From assembly GCF_014202035.1 (NCBI RefSeq), contig NZ_JACHFR010000001.1, positions 248,001 to 312,000 of the forward strand: a DNA stretch of 64,000 nt. Direction: 5' to 3'. A program made the position numbers and the translations under genes. Under the pieces are notes generated by a model that searched no databases, was not told the DNA's origin, and worked only from the letters and a program-made list of their open reading frames with translations. Shown piece by piece: positions 16,585 to 25,000 of the stretch. The stretch is from Treponema rectale (lineage in GTDB: Bacteria > Spirochaetota > Spirochaetia > Treponematales > Treponemataceae). Within the stretch, counting starts at the first letter, position 1. Each line of letters starts with the position of its first letter.

Positions 16585-17466
16585 TTAAAGGATTTTGAAA
16601 TCCGGTTCATCTCTGTTGAAGAAAATCTTTACGCTGCAGTTTTCCATCGTTACATTTTCTACAAAAGAAGTGATGTTCATTGCATAAGGAGAAAAAATAT
16701 CTTCAGGATTATAGGAAGTTTCAATTACAGCTTCTTCATTTTCGGCAGTAAGTCTGCTGAAAGCTCCGTTTAATTTTATTATGTCTGTTACTGCCGGAAA
16801 AAGATGCTGCTTGTGTTTTTCTTCGAATTTTTCTTTCAGAAAATTCAGCTGCATTTTTTCTATTTCGAGATGAGGGTGTTCTTCCGGTCTAAAGTCTGTT
16901 ATATAAGAACAGTTGTTGCACTGCTGCCATTCGTCAAAATCAGAAAAAAAACTGGAGGCATTTATTTTTAGGGCCTGAAGGATTGTGTTAAACCATGTAA
17001 CAGCCCGTCCGCAGGTATAAAAAGTATGGCATGCAAAAGCCATTCCCCGTGCAAAATCCAGGTCTTTGCTTGAAAAAAATGCTGTGGAGCGTGGAAGTTT
17101 GCCATCCTCAAGCTGGGGAAAATTAATGTGGTTAGGGTAGAGGCTTACAGCAAAATCCAGCCGGTCTCTGAATGCCCTGAAGGTATCTGCCTCAGGTTTA
17201 CCGAAACTCATTGTAAAGCCAAAGACAAGACCTGTATCGTTTAATATTTTTGCTTTTGAAGAGTATAGCTTTTTATCGAAAAGAAGTGCATTGTTTTTCT
17301 GGGTGCTTTCCAGCGGAATGTTAAGTGAGCACCACAGTTCCTGAAGCAGAGCTGCAGTTTTCTGATCAATGGCAGAAGGCAGTACCTCCATTTCTGTGAA
17401 GGAGTCAGGAGATTTTTTTTGCATGTCAGAAATGAATTTTAAAAGTTCTTCCTTTGTGGAAATCAT
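16585..17466 (-). CDS. Unassigned protein with radical-SAM-like C-terminal half and no cluster motif
   Basis: A 293-residue protein, not firmly recognised. Residues of about 75-125 (LVFGFTMSFGKPEADTFRAF, then LDFAVSLYPNHINFPQLE) closely follow the pattern of the later barrel strands in B12-binding radical SAM proteins. The CxxxCxxC cluster motif that should lie about 150 residues earlier is absent, because the protein simply starts too late. A later CNNCSY is the only close cysteine pair. It could be a truncated relic or a family member that lost catalysis. A ribosome binding site (AGGAG) precedes the ATG, and the gene follows asnA on the same strand with a 27-nt gap, so it is probably in the galT-asnA operon. 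Confidence 0.6.
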   Translation of the reverse strand: MISTKEELLKFISDMQKKSPDSFTEMEVLPSAIDQKTAALLQELWCSLNIPLESTQKNNALLFDKKLYSSKAKILNDTGLVFGFTMSFGKPEADTFRAFRDRLDFAVSLYPNHINFPQLEDGKLPRSTAFFSSKDLDFARGMAFACHTFYTCGRAVTWFNTILQALKINASSFFSDFDEWQQCNNCSYITDFRPEEHPHLEIEKMQLNFLKEKFEEKHKQHLFPAVTDIIKLNGAFSRLTAENEEAVIETSYNPEDIFSPYAMNITSFVENVTMENCSVKIFFNRDEPDFKIL

Positions 17467-17493
17467 CTGCCTGCTCCTGCAGTTTTTGTTTTA

Positions 17494-18531
17494 TCAGAGA
17501 ATGTTAATGGAAGCTTTGCGGCATTTTTCAACCATGTCCTGAGGCCACGTGCTTACCTGTGTCTCTCCTATGTGAGCTTTTCTGAGGAAGTACATGCACA
17601 GACGGGACTGGCCTATACCGCCTCCGATTGTCTGATAGAGTTCGCCGTTGAGAAGTTTTTTATGGAATGTAAACTTTTCTCTGTCGGTACAGTTTCTTTC
17701 TTTAAGCTGGAGCCTCAGAGTCTCAGGATTTACGCGGATTCCCATGGAAGAAAGTTCCATTGCCTCGTTGAGTACAGGATTCCATACAAGAAGGTCTCCG
17801 TTAAGTCCCTTGTGTCCGTCTCCGGTTTCTGTAGTCCAGTCGTCATAGTCAGGAGAACGTCCGTCATGAAGGGAACCGTCAGGAAGAGTTCCACCTATAC
17901 CGATTACAAAAATCGCACCATACTTTCTGCATTCTTCCGTTTCACGTTCTTTTGGAGAAAGTTTCGGATATTTTTTCAGAAGATCATCTGCATATACAAA
18001 TGTAATTTCAGAAGGAAGAATCGGCTTTATCTCTTCGTAGCGGTCGTAAACAAAGAATTCCGTCTGCTTGAGACAGCGGTATACTTTTTTAACAATTTCT
18101 TTAAGGTACATGATTGTACGGTCATTGTCGTCCATGTGAAGACACCAGTCCCACTGGTCTACGTAAAGAGAGTGAAGGTTGTCCAGTTCTTCATCGGCAC
18201 GGATTGCGTTCATGTCCGTATAGATTCCGAATCCTTTTCCAAGACCAAGTTCCGTTACCTTAAGACGCTTCCATTTTGCAAGGGAATGTACGATTTCCAT
18301 CTGAGTGTCACCAAGGTCTTTTACCGGAAATTTTACGGCGCGTTCAACCCCATTAAGGTCGTCGTTTATACCTTCACCGCTCTTTACAAACAGCGGAGCC
18401 GTTACGCGGGTAAGGTTCAGTTCTGTAGAAAGAGAAAGCTGAAAGAAATCCTTGATAAGGATAATTGCCTTTTCTGTTTCTTTTACATTGAGAATCGGTC
18501 TGTAGTTTTCCGGAATATAAAGTCTGGACAT
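17494..18531 (-). CDS. asnA: Aspartate--ammonia ligase (asparagine synthetase A)
   Basis: A 345-residue cytoplasmic enzyme. It makes asparagine from aspartate, ammonia and ATP (AMP-forming) on a class II tRNA-synthetase-like fold. Family motifs are clear: LNLTRVTAPLFVKSGEGIND near the start, VHSLAKWKRLKVTELGLGKG, HSLYVDQWDWC, and GGGIGQSRLCMYFLRKAHIG near the C-terminus. Length is close to the family's ~330. GAGG before the ATG serves as ribosome binding site. It is followed by the radical-SAM-like gene and lies 14 nt downstream of galT, so the three genes likely form one transcript. Confidence 0.96.
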   Translation of the reverse strand: MSRLYIPENYRPILNVKETEKAIILIKDFFQLSLSTELNLTRVTAPLFVKSGEGINDDLNGVERAVKFPVKDLGDTQMEIVHSLAKWKRLKVTELGLGKGFGIYTDMNAIRADEELDNLHSLYVDQWDWCLHMDDNDRTIMYLKEIVKKVYRCLKQTEFFVYDRYEEIKPILPSEITFVYADDLLKKYPKLSPKERETEECRKYGAIFVIGIGGTLPDGSLHDGRSPDYDDWTTETGDGHKGLNGDLLVWNPVLNEAMELSSMGIRVNPETLRLQLKERNCTDREKFTFHKKLLNGELYQTIGGGIGQSRLCMYFLRKAHIGETQVSTWPQDMVEKCRKASINIL

Positions 18532-18545
18532 AATTTTCCTCTGAA

Positions 18546-20066
18546 TTATAAGGTCTGTATAAATTTCATAAAGGCTGCATGGCCTTCTTCTGTTCTTTTA
18601 TAAACACCGGCATCTTCAAGAACCTGGGCAAATACTTTACCGGTTTCATCCTGGAGAATCTTTTCGGCATTGGAAGAATCGATTTTTGAATAATTCTTCT
18701 TAAATTCCTCAACCCATTCAGCATGCTTTGAAAGAACTTCATCTTTTGAAATATCTTTACCTTCTGCAATTGCTTTTGCAAGATCTGCAAGCTCACCTTT
18801 AAGACGGCTTGGAAGTACCGCAAGTCCCATTACTTCAATAAGACCGATGTTTTCCTTTTTAATATGGTGAAGCTTAGCGTGAGGATGGAAAACTCCCAGC
18901 GGATGCTCTTCCGTAGTTATGTTGTTGCGAAGAACAAGATCAAGCTCAAAAAGATCTCCGCGCTTTCTTGCAATAGGAGTTATAGTGTTGTGTTTTACAC
19001 CGTCTGTTTCTGCAAAAATGAATGCATCTTTGTCTGTATAGCCTCTCCATGCTGCAAGGATTTTTTCTGCAAGGGCAATGATTGAATCAGGATTTTTTGA
19101 ATCAAGACGGATAACGCTCATAGGCCATTTTACGATTCCGGCTTTTACGTCATCAAATCCCTTTACTGAGAATTCTGTTTCTACAGATGCACGGGCCATT
19201 GCAAATTCGTAGTTGCCGCCCTGGAAGTGATTGTGGGTAAGAATTGAACCGCCTACAATCGGAAGATCTGCATTGGAACCGATGGTGTAGTGGGGGAAGA
19301 GTTTTATGAAGTCAAAGAGACATCTGAAGGTATCTCCTGAAATTACCATAGGAGTGTGTTCAAAACTGAATACGATGCAGTGCTCGTTGTAGTATACATA
19401 TGGAGAATACTGCAGACCCCATTCCTTACCGTTAAGCGTAATCGGGATAATACGGTGGGTCTGACGTGCTGCATGATTTACGCGGCCGGCGTAACCTTCG
19501 TTCTGTTTGCAGAGGAGACATGCCGGATATCCTGATTTCTTTGCATTGAGGGCTGCGGCAATGGCTTTAGGATCTTTTTCAGGTTTTGAAAGATTGATTG
19601 TAATGTCAATGTCACCGTATTCAGTTTTTGACTGCCATTTAAGGTCTTTGCATACTCTGTAACGGCGGATGTAATCTGTGTCCTGAGAAAACTTATAGTA
19701 CCAGTCAGTAGCTTCCTTTGGAGAAGCCTCATAATGCTTTTTGAATTCAGCACGAATTTCAGACGGTCTTGCAACAAGACAGCCCATTATTTTCGTATCA
19801 AAAAGATCCCGGTATACGATGGAATCTTCTATAATATTGTGTTCAACTGCATAATCAAGAAGTTCTTTAAGAAGTGCTTCAAAATTGCAGGCATTTGTGC
19901 CGAGTTCAAAATCTGGAATTGCGGCTGCCTGGGCATCATTTTCGAATCCGTCAAGTCCAAAAAGTTCAAGAAGACGGTTCTGAGTGTAGATAATGTCATC
20001 TTCCTTTATAAGGCCTGTTTTAAGACCGTAAGCTGTAAGTGCATTTATATTTTCGTAGATACTCAT
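18546..20066 (-). CDS. galT: UDP-glucose--hexose-1-phosphate uridylyltransferase, class II GalT
   Basis: A 506-residue Leloir-pathway enzyme exchanging UDP between glucose-1-P and galactose-1-P. It belongs to the longer Firmicutes-type class II family (about 500 residues, against about 350 in E. coli). The active-site region GGSILTHNHFQGGNYEFAMA and the motifs NEHCIVFSFEHTPMVI and HPHAKLHHIKKENIGLIEVM are present. It probably works with the alpha-galactosidase encoded at 23.5 kb in galactose use. No Shine-Dalgarno is visible. TTGAAT-N17-TATAAT lies so close (9 nt from -10 to ATG) that the mRNA may be leaderless. It is first in the galT-asnA unit and divergent from the nuclease gene. Confidence 0.94.
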   Translation of the reverse strand: MSIYENINALTAYGLKTGLIKEDDIIYTQNRLLELFGLDGFENDAQAAAIPDFELGTNACNFEALLKELLDYAVEHNIIEDSIVYRDLFDTKIMGCLVARPSEIRAEFKKHYEASPKEATDWYYKFSQDTDYIRRYRVCKDLKWQSKTEYGDIDITINLSKPEKDPKAIAAALNAKKSGYPACLLCKQNEGYAGRVNHAARQTHRIIPITLNGKEWGLQYSPYVYYNEHCIVFSFEHTPMVISGDTFRCLFDFIKLFPHYTIGSNADLPIVGGSILTHNHFQGGNYEFAMARASVETEFSVKGFDDVKAGIVKWPMSVIRLDSKNPDSIIALAEKILAAWRGYTDKDAFIFAETDGVKHNTITPIARKRGDLFELDLVLRNNITTEEHPLGVFHPHAKLHHIKKENIGLIEVMGLAVLPSRLKGELADLAKAIAEGKDISKDEVLSKHAEWVEEFKKNYSKIDSSNAEKILQDETGKVFAQVLEDAGVYKRTEEGHAAFMKFIQTL

Positions 20067-20075
20067 GATTCTGAT

Positions 20076-20104
20076 ATTATAGAAAAATTCATACTCTAAT
20101 TCAA
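20076..20104 (-). promoter_or_regulatory. Predicted galT promoter giving a leaderless or near-leaderless mRNA
   Basis: Reading the minus strand: TTGAAT (20104-20099), 17 nt, TATAAT (20081-20076), 9 nt, then the ATG at 20066. No purine-rich ribosome binding site fits between. Confidence 0.55.
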
Positions 20105-20166
20105 TTGAGTTTACACTAAAAAATTATTCTATGTCTGATTTGAACAACTGCCCGGGAAAAATTCCA

Positions 20167-20195
20167 TTGAAACATTTTTTCATTTTATTCATACT
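20167..20195 (+). promoter_or_regulatory. Predicted nuclease-gene promoter giving a leaderless mRNA
   Basis: TTGAAA at 20167-20172, 17 nt, CATACT at 20190-20195, then 6 nt to the ATG at 20202. No Shine-Dalgarno. Confidence 0.5.
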
Positions 20196-20201
20196 TTGCT
20201 G

Positions 20202-21029
20202 ATGAGTGCTTCGAGAAAAAAAATTATTCTTATTGTTGTAATAGAACTGATACTTATATGTCTCCTGCTGTATAGAAATTCCAGAAAGTCCCAGGCTCAG
20301 ACTCCTGTGCCGGAAGTAAGTGACCTTGAACTGCCTTTATGTGAGGCAGTTATAAACGGAGGTAACTGTCCGGATCACGAAATTCATTCTTATGCAGGTT
20401 TCAGGCTTTGTTACAGAGAAAGCTATGAAGTGGCAGAATGGGTAAGTTATACAGTTACTAAGGATGAACTTGTAAAGGAAAGCGGAAGGACTAATGATTT
20501 CAGGGAAGATGAAAGCATTTCTACCGGTTCAGCTTCTCCTGCCGACTATTACCGTTCCGGATATGACAGGGGGCATCTTGCTCCTGCAGCTGATATGGCC
20601 TGGAGCAGGGAATCCATGAGCGAAAGCTTTTATATGAGCAATATGACGCCCCAGACACCGGCTTTTAACCGCAAAATATGGATGTATCTTGAAAGTCAGG
20701 TAAGAATCTGGGCTGAACGTTACGGAGAAGTTACTGTTGTTACGGGACCGGTTCTTGATAAGAAGGCTTCTGAATACAAGACAATAGGTGAAAATGAAGT
20801 ATGCGTTCCGGAATGGTTTTATAAGGTTCTTCTTGTAAAGACTGAGGAAGGAAACGTAGAGACTGTCGGATTCCTTATACCGAATGAAGGGTGGACGGGT
20901 ACATTCTGGGATTATGCTGTTACTGTAGATGAAGTTGAAACCCGTACCTCCCTGGATTTCTTTTCTGTTCTGGATGATGAAATTGAAAATCAGGCAGAAG
21001 GTACGTTTAATCTGAACTGCTGGAAATAG
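20202..21029 (+). CDS. DNA/RNA non-specific endonuclease (NUC1/EndA-like), membrane-anchored or exported
   Basis: A 275-residue beta-beta-alpha metal nuclease. An N-terminal hydrophobic segment (about 6-22, IILIVVIELILICLLLY) acts as signal anchor. The catalytic motif YDRGHLAPAAD is at about 121-131, followed by FYMSNMTPQTPAFNRKIWMYLE, which supplies the metal-binding Asn, and by VVTGPVL. It would degrade DNA outside the cytoplasm, for nutrition or defence. ATG at 20202 is preferred to the TTG 6 nt earlier. No ribosome binding site is present, and a -10 box lies 6 nt before the ATG. It is divergent from galT and convergent with the ZnuA-like gene. Confidence 0.9.
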   Translation: MSASRKKIILIVVIELILICLLLYRNSRKSQAQTPVPEVSDLELPLCEAVINGGNCPDHEIHSYAGFRLCYRESYEVAEWVSYTVTKDELVKESGRTNDFREDESISTGSASPADYYRSGYDRGHLAPAADMAWSRESMSESFYMSNMTPQTPAFNRKIWMYLESQVRIWAERYGEVTVVTGPVLDKKASEYKTIGENEVCVPEWFYKVLLVKTEEGNVETVGFLIPNEGWTGTFWDYAVTVDEVETRTSLDFFSVLDDEIENQAEGTFNLNCWK

Positions 21030-21051
21030 AATCTGAACCTGGAAGCTGTCT

Positions 21052-21930
21052 TTAATCAGAAAGGGCTGTTTTTAAGGTCTGGAGGTTGTGTTCCATTGCA
21101 TTCAGGTATGCATCTTTTTCAAGTTTTCCTGTTACGCATGGGTCCAGCTGATAAACTTTAAGCCCCGTTTCTTTTGCAATAATCTGTGCAGCTGAAGAGG
21201 AATACTGCGGTTCAGCAAAAAGTGCTATCTTTTGATTTTCAGCTTTTTTTATTCTTATCAGTTTCATGAGATCTGAAAGTTCTTTTTGGGTAGGTTCGGT
21301 TCCAGGTTCCCTTTCTATTACTGCGGTAAGATTCAGACCGAAGTTTGAGGCAAAATATGGAAAGGCTTCATGGAAGGTGATGATTGCCGTTCCTGCAAAA
21401 GGGGACAGTTCTTTTTCCATCTTTTCAGAAAGAGAGTTAATCTTTTCTATATATATGCGTGCATTTTCCCTGTAAACATCTGCATTCTTAGCATCTGCTT
21501 CAGCAAGTCCTTCTGCAATCCGGTTTACTTCAAAAGCTGCTCCTTTCGGACTTACCCATATGTGTGCATTGTCCTCTATAAGGGGATAGCCTTCTGCGGC
21601 GGTTATAATGCTGCCTTTTGAAAGTTCCAGGGCTTTATCGATAAAATCTTCCATTCCGGCGCCATTTGCAATGATTATGTCGGATTTAGTTATAAGCTTC
21701 ATGTCTTTTGTCGTGATTGAATAATCATGAAGACAGCCTGTATCTGCAGGTGCAAGCATCTGTACGGAAACGTCCTGTGCATTTTCAGTTATATTCAGCA
21801 GCATTATGTACAGGGGATAGAAAGTAGCGGTTATTTTAAAATTTCCGTCGGCTTTTTTTTTGCTGCATCCTGTAAACATAAGGAGTGATGCAGTAATCAA
21901 GGCACAAAATGTGAAAAAAATTCTTTTCAT
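21052..21930 (-). CDS. ZnuA-like metal-binding lipoprotein of an ABC importer
   Basis: A 292-residue solute-binding protein of cluster 9 (zinc/manganese). The lipobox MFTGC puts the acylated Cys near 21. Likely metal ligands are the His in GCLHDYS, the His in NAHIWVSP, the His in TFHEAFPYF and an acidic residue in LFAEPQYSS, the usual ZnuA/TroA positions. There is no His-rich loop between the first and second ligands, so manganese or iron cannot be excluded. No permease or ATPase gene is nearby on either side, which makes this an orphan binding protein. No Shine-Dalgarno is visible before the ATG. Confidence 0.88.
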   Translation of the reverse strand: MKRIFFTFCALITASLLMFTGCSKKKADGNFKITATFYPLYIMLLNITENAQDVSVQMLAPADTGCLHDYSITTKDMKLITKSDIIIANGAGMEDFIDKALELSKGSIITAAEGYPLIEDNAHIWVSPKGAAFEVNRIAEGLAEADAKNADVYRENARIYIEKINSLSEKMEKELSPFAGTAIITFHEAFPYFASNFGLNLTAVIEREPGTEPTQKELSDLMKLIRIKKAENQKIALFAEPQYSSSAAQIIAKETGLKVYQLDPCVTGKLEKDAYLNAMEHNLQTLKTALSD

Positions 21931-22023
21931 GTATTACAGAATACAGATAAAAAGTGATTTAGACTAGTATATATGGAAGAAGTGCGGTTTTAAGTAATTT
22001 CTGGTTAAGAACTGAAAAACTCA

Positions 22024-22052
22024 TTGACCATAGGTGATTTTATAAGCATAAT
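22024..22052 (+). promoter_or_regulatory. Predicted promoter of the iron-alcohol-dehydrogenase gene
   Basis: TTGACC at 22024-22029, 17 nt, CATAAT at 22047-22052. The ATG is at 22082. Confidence 0.55.
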
Positions 22053-22081
22053 AGGTTCAGTACACAAACGGGGTTGCGCAG

Positions 22082-23236
22082 ATGGCAAATCGCATGATTT
22101 TAAATGAAACTTCCTGGTTCGGTAGCGGATCGATAAAAAAACTTCCTGAAGAACTTAAAAAACGCGGAATAGAGCGTGTTCTTGTTGTTACAGACGCTGG
22201 TCTTGTAAAGGCAAAAATTGCTGCAAAAATAACTTCCCTGCTTGTTTCAAACCGAATTGTCTATCAGATATTTGATAAAGTTAAATCAAATCCTACAATT
22301 CAGAACGTAAAGTCTGCCGTAGAGACTGCTTCCCAGTTCCGTGCAGATGCGATTGTGGCTGTAGGCGGCGGTTCTGTAATTGATACTGCAAAAGCTGTTT
22401 CTATAATATGTACAAATCTGGAGTTTTCTGATGTAAGGAAACTTGAAGGTGCATCAAAAACTGCAAAAAAAGGTCTTCCTCTGTTTGCTGTGACTACAAC
22501 CAGCGGTACGGCTGCAGAAGTTACCATAAATTACGTAATTACAGATGAGACCCGTCAGCGTAAATTCGTATGCATTGACCCTCATGATATACCTGTGGTT
22601 GCTATTGTAGATCCGGATCTTTCTTCAAAAATGCCGGCTAAACTCTGTGCTTCCTGCGGTATGGACGCTCTGGTTCATGCTATTGAAGGATATCTTACAA
22701 AAGATGCATGGCAGATGACAGACATGTACTGTCTTGAGGCAATAAGAATCATAAGTGCAAATATAAAGGATGCTGTAAAGGGAAAGGCTGCTGCCCGTGA
22801 ACAGATGGCATACGGTCAGTATATTGCCGGAATGGGATTTTCTAATTGCGGACTTGGTCTTGTTCATGCAATGGCTCATCCTTTGAGCGCCGTGTTTGAT
22901 GTTCCTCATGGAGAAGCCTGTGCAATTCTTCTTTCTCCTGTCCTTAAGTTTAATGCTGCTTCCAGCGGAACTAAATATAAGGATATAGCCCTTGCCATGG
23001 GTGCTAAAGTCGGTGCGAAGGCAACTGCAGCGACCTACAGAAAAACCTGTATGAACGCCGTAGACAAGCTTTTAAAAGAGTGCGGAATTCCAAAGAAGAT
23101 AGATTCTCTTGGAGATCAGACGATTGATTATGATTTTCTTGCGGAAAGTGCTTTAAAAGATGCCTGCATTGCCGGAAATCCAAAAGAAATTACCAGGAAA
23201 AAGGTTATTGAGATTTATAAAAGTATTCTGAAATAA
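22082..23236 (+). CDS. Iron-containing (group III) alcohol dehydrogenase
   Basis: A 384-residue NAD(P)-dependent dehydrogenase of the Fe-ADH family, interconverting an alcohol and aldehyde in the cytoplasm. The nucleotide-binding GGGSVIDTAKAV is at about 95-106. Metal ligands are in place: an Asp and His in GMDALVHAIEGYL, and two His in HAMAHPLSAVFDVPHGEACA. Length is typical. The exact substrate (ethanol, butanol, 1,2-propanediol or lactaldehyde) cannot be told from sequence. Promoter TTGACC-N17-CATAAT precedes it. It is monocistronic, and a candidate structured RNA gene follows. Confidence 0.92.
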   Translation: MANRMILNETSWFGSGSIKKLPEELKKRGIERVLVVTDAGLVKAKIAAKITSLLVSNRIVYQIFDKVKSNPTIQNVKSAVETASQFRADAIVAVGGGSVIDTAKAVSIICTNLEFSDVRKLEGASKTAKKGLPLFAVTTTSGTAAEVTINYVITDETRQRKFVCIDPHDIPVVAIVDPDLSSKMPAKLCASCGMDALVHAIEGYLTKDAWQMTDMYCLEAIRIISANIKDAVKGKAAAREQMAYGQYIAGMGFSNCGLGLVHAMAHPLSAVFDVPHGEACAILLSPVLKFNAASSGTKYKDIALAMGAKVGAKATAATYRKTCMNAVDKLLKECGIPKKIDSLGDQTIDYDFLAESALKDACIAGNPKEITRKKVIEIYKSILK

Positions 23237-23337
23237 TGACTCCGGCAGACTTTGTTGCGTTTTATACATTGAAATTTTTTAATTAATGTTATTTATGCAA
23301 TATGTCTCGTCAAAAGTTAAAAATATGTTATGATACT

Positions 23338-23470
23338 TGAAAATGAGAATTAGAGAGTTAGAATTTATTTAGCGTATGGGAATGCGCTAAATGGATATCC
23401 AGAGTCTCTCTTGATGTTCATTTTCTGTCTGGGGGTATCGGGAAGTTTTCCTGGTACCCCTTCGTCTTTT
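23338..23470 (+). ncRNA. Candidate structured small RNA or leader, no known family recognised
   Basis: A well-folded stretch between two genes. The outer stem is GAAAATGA (23339-23346) with TCATTTTC (23418-23425). Within it AGAGAG (23352-23357) pairs with CTCTCT (23406-23411), and a perfect hairpin TTTAGCG / CGCTAAA has a 10-nt loop. A GGATATCC palindrome follows. Next comes a GGGGTA...TACCCC hairpin and a T-rich tract ending at 23470, typical of an intrinsic terminator. A -10-like TATGAT lies at about 23329. It could be an independent sRNA, or the leader of the alpha-galactosidase gene 73 nt on. It does not match tmRNA, RNase P or SRP signatures that I know. Confidence 0.5.
23431..23470 (+). 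terminator. Intrinsic terminator of the candidate RNA
   Basis: GGGGTATCGGGAA pairs with TTCCTGGTACCCC around a 3-nt loop (one G-T wobble and a T-G step), followed by TTCGTCTTTT. Confidence 0.7.
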
Positions 23471-23542
23471 AAAAAAAATACTCGACATTTTGAAAAGGTT
23501 TTCATAGAATAGCATTCAGTACTGATTTTTTTAGGAGCACTT

Positions 23543-24877
23543 ATGTACAGTAAAAATGATGTGGCGAAGCGTCCGCCTATGGGCTGGAACAGTTATGATT
23601 ACTACAATACCATGGTTACGGAAGAGGATGTAAAGCGGAATGCAGATTTTATGGCTGAGCATCTGAAAATGTACGGCTGGGAATATGTAGTCGTAGACAT
23701 TCAGTGGTCTGATCCTGCAGCAGGCAGTTTGTGTCCTCAGGTTCAGTACGTTCCTTTTACAAGACTTTGTACTGATGAATATTCACGGCAGATTCCTGAT
23801 CCGGTCCGGTTTCCTTCAAGTAAAGACGGAAAGGGGTTTGCTCCTCTTGCTGAATACTGTCATAAAAAAGGTTTAAAGTTCGGAATTCACATAATGAGGG
23901 GAATTCCCCGTCAGTGCTGTCATGACCATGCTAAAATACTTGGCACTGATGTAACTGCAGACCAGATTGCAAATCCGTTCAGTGTGTGTAAATGGAACGG
24001 GGATATGTACGGCATCGACTGTACAAAAAAAGACGCCCATAAGTATTATGATTCAGTTTTTGCCCTCTATGCCCAGTGGGGAGTAGATTTTGTAAAGGTT
24101 GATGATATCTGCAATACAAATTTTTATAAGGAAAATCCTTATTCTGCGGAAAAAGAAATAGAGATGATAGCAGCTGCTATAGAAAAAAGCGGAAGGCCTA
24201 TGGTTCTTTCTTTAAGTCCGGGGCCTGCAGTAATCGAAAAAGCCTGGCATATGGAAAAGTATGCAAATATGTGGCGTATTACGGATGATTTCTGGGATGA
24301 CTGGCGGCTTCTCAAGGCAATGTTTGAGCGTTGTGAGGTATGGCAGAAACATGTAGGGAACGGTAACTGGCCGGACTGTGACATGATTCCCGTGGGAAAG
24401 CTGGGGTACGGATGGAATAAGGTTTCAAGAAAAACAAACTTTACTCCTGATGAAGAAATTACGATGTTTACTCTCTGGAGTATATTCAGAAGTCCCCTTA
24501 TTCTTGGAACTGAACTTCCGGAACTTGATGAGCGTACTCTGTCTATAATTCAGAACGAAGAGGTACTTGCCCTGAATGCTTCTTCCCATGGAGCCTGTCA
24601 GGTTATGAGGAATGAAAGGCAGACGGTCTGGGCAAGCTGCGGAGAAGGATGCCCTGCAAAAGGCATGGACGTATTCATAGCCCTCTTTAACCTTAGTGAT
24701 GAGGACGGGGAAGTGGCTGTAAATCTTTCTGACGTTCCTTATCTTAACGGCAGCGGAACTTACCGTGTGCGGGATTTATGGAACCGGAGAGATATGTTCC
24801 CGGTTGAAGGAGACGCAGAACTTTCCCTTTCAGTTAATAAACATGGTGCCGTGCTTCTGAAACTGTCAAGAAAGTAA
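23543..24877 (+). CDS. Alpha-galactosidase, GH27-type
   Basis: A 444-residue glycoside hydrolase of clan GH-D, removing terminal alpha-galactose from melibiose, raffinose or galactomannan. The family start RPPMGWNSYDYYN is at about 10-22, YVVVDIQW carries substrate-contacting residues, FVKVDDIC supplies the nucleophile Asp, and RITDDFWDDW the acid/base Asp. A C-terminal beta-domain covers about the last 100 residues. There is no signal peptide, so it is likely cytoplasmic. AGGAG lies before the ATG. GalT, encoded 3.5 kb away, would handle the galactose released after phosphorylation. Alpha-N-acetylgalactosaminidase is a less likely alternative within the same clan. Confidence 0.9.
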   Translation: MYSKNDVAKRPPMGWNSYDYYNTMVTEEDVKRNADFMAEHLKMYGWEYVVVDIQWSDPAAGSLCPQVQYVPFTRLCTDEYSRQIPDPVRFPSSKDGKGFAPLAEYCHKKGLKFGIHIMRGIPRQCCHDHAKILGTDVTADQIANPFSVCKWNGDMYGIDCTKKDAHKYYDSVFALYAQWGVDFVKVDDICNTNFYKENPYSAEKEIEMIAAAIEKSGRPMVLSLSPGPAVIEKAWHMEKYANMWRITDDFWDDWRLLKAMFERCEVWQKHVGNGNWPDCDMIPVGKLGYGWNKVSRKTNFTPDEEITMFTLWSIFRSPLILGTELPELDERTLSIIQNEEVLALNASSHGACQVMRNERQTVWASCGEGCPAKGMDVFIALFNLSDEDGEVAVNLSDVPYLNGSGTYRVRDLWNRRDMFPVEGDAELSLSVNKHGAVLLKLSRK

Positions 24878-24934
24878 AAATAAACTGCTGCACCGTATGC
24901 AATATTACGGTGCGGACTCTGCATTATCCAAACA

Positions 24935-24963
24935 TTGTAAAGACTCCCGGAATTTGATATCAT
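24935..24963 (+). promoter_or_regulatory. Predicted promoter of the aspartokinase-homoserine dehydrogenase gene
   Basis: TTGTAA at 24935-24940, 17 nt, TATCAT at 24958-24963. The ribosome binding site GAGGAAG and the ATG at 25001 follow. Confidence 0.5.
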
Positions 24964-25000
24964 CTTGCAACTAAATTCAAAAAAACGTAAGAGGAAGAAT

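Noticed and set aside
17572-18603. A 343-codon frame opposite asnA
   Set aside because: It is antisense to a gene with all AsnA motifs, is Cys/Phe/Lys-rich low-complexity sequence and has no recognisable domain.
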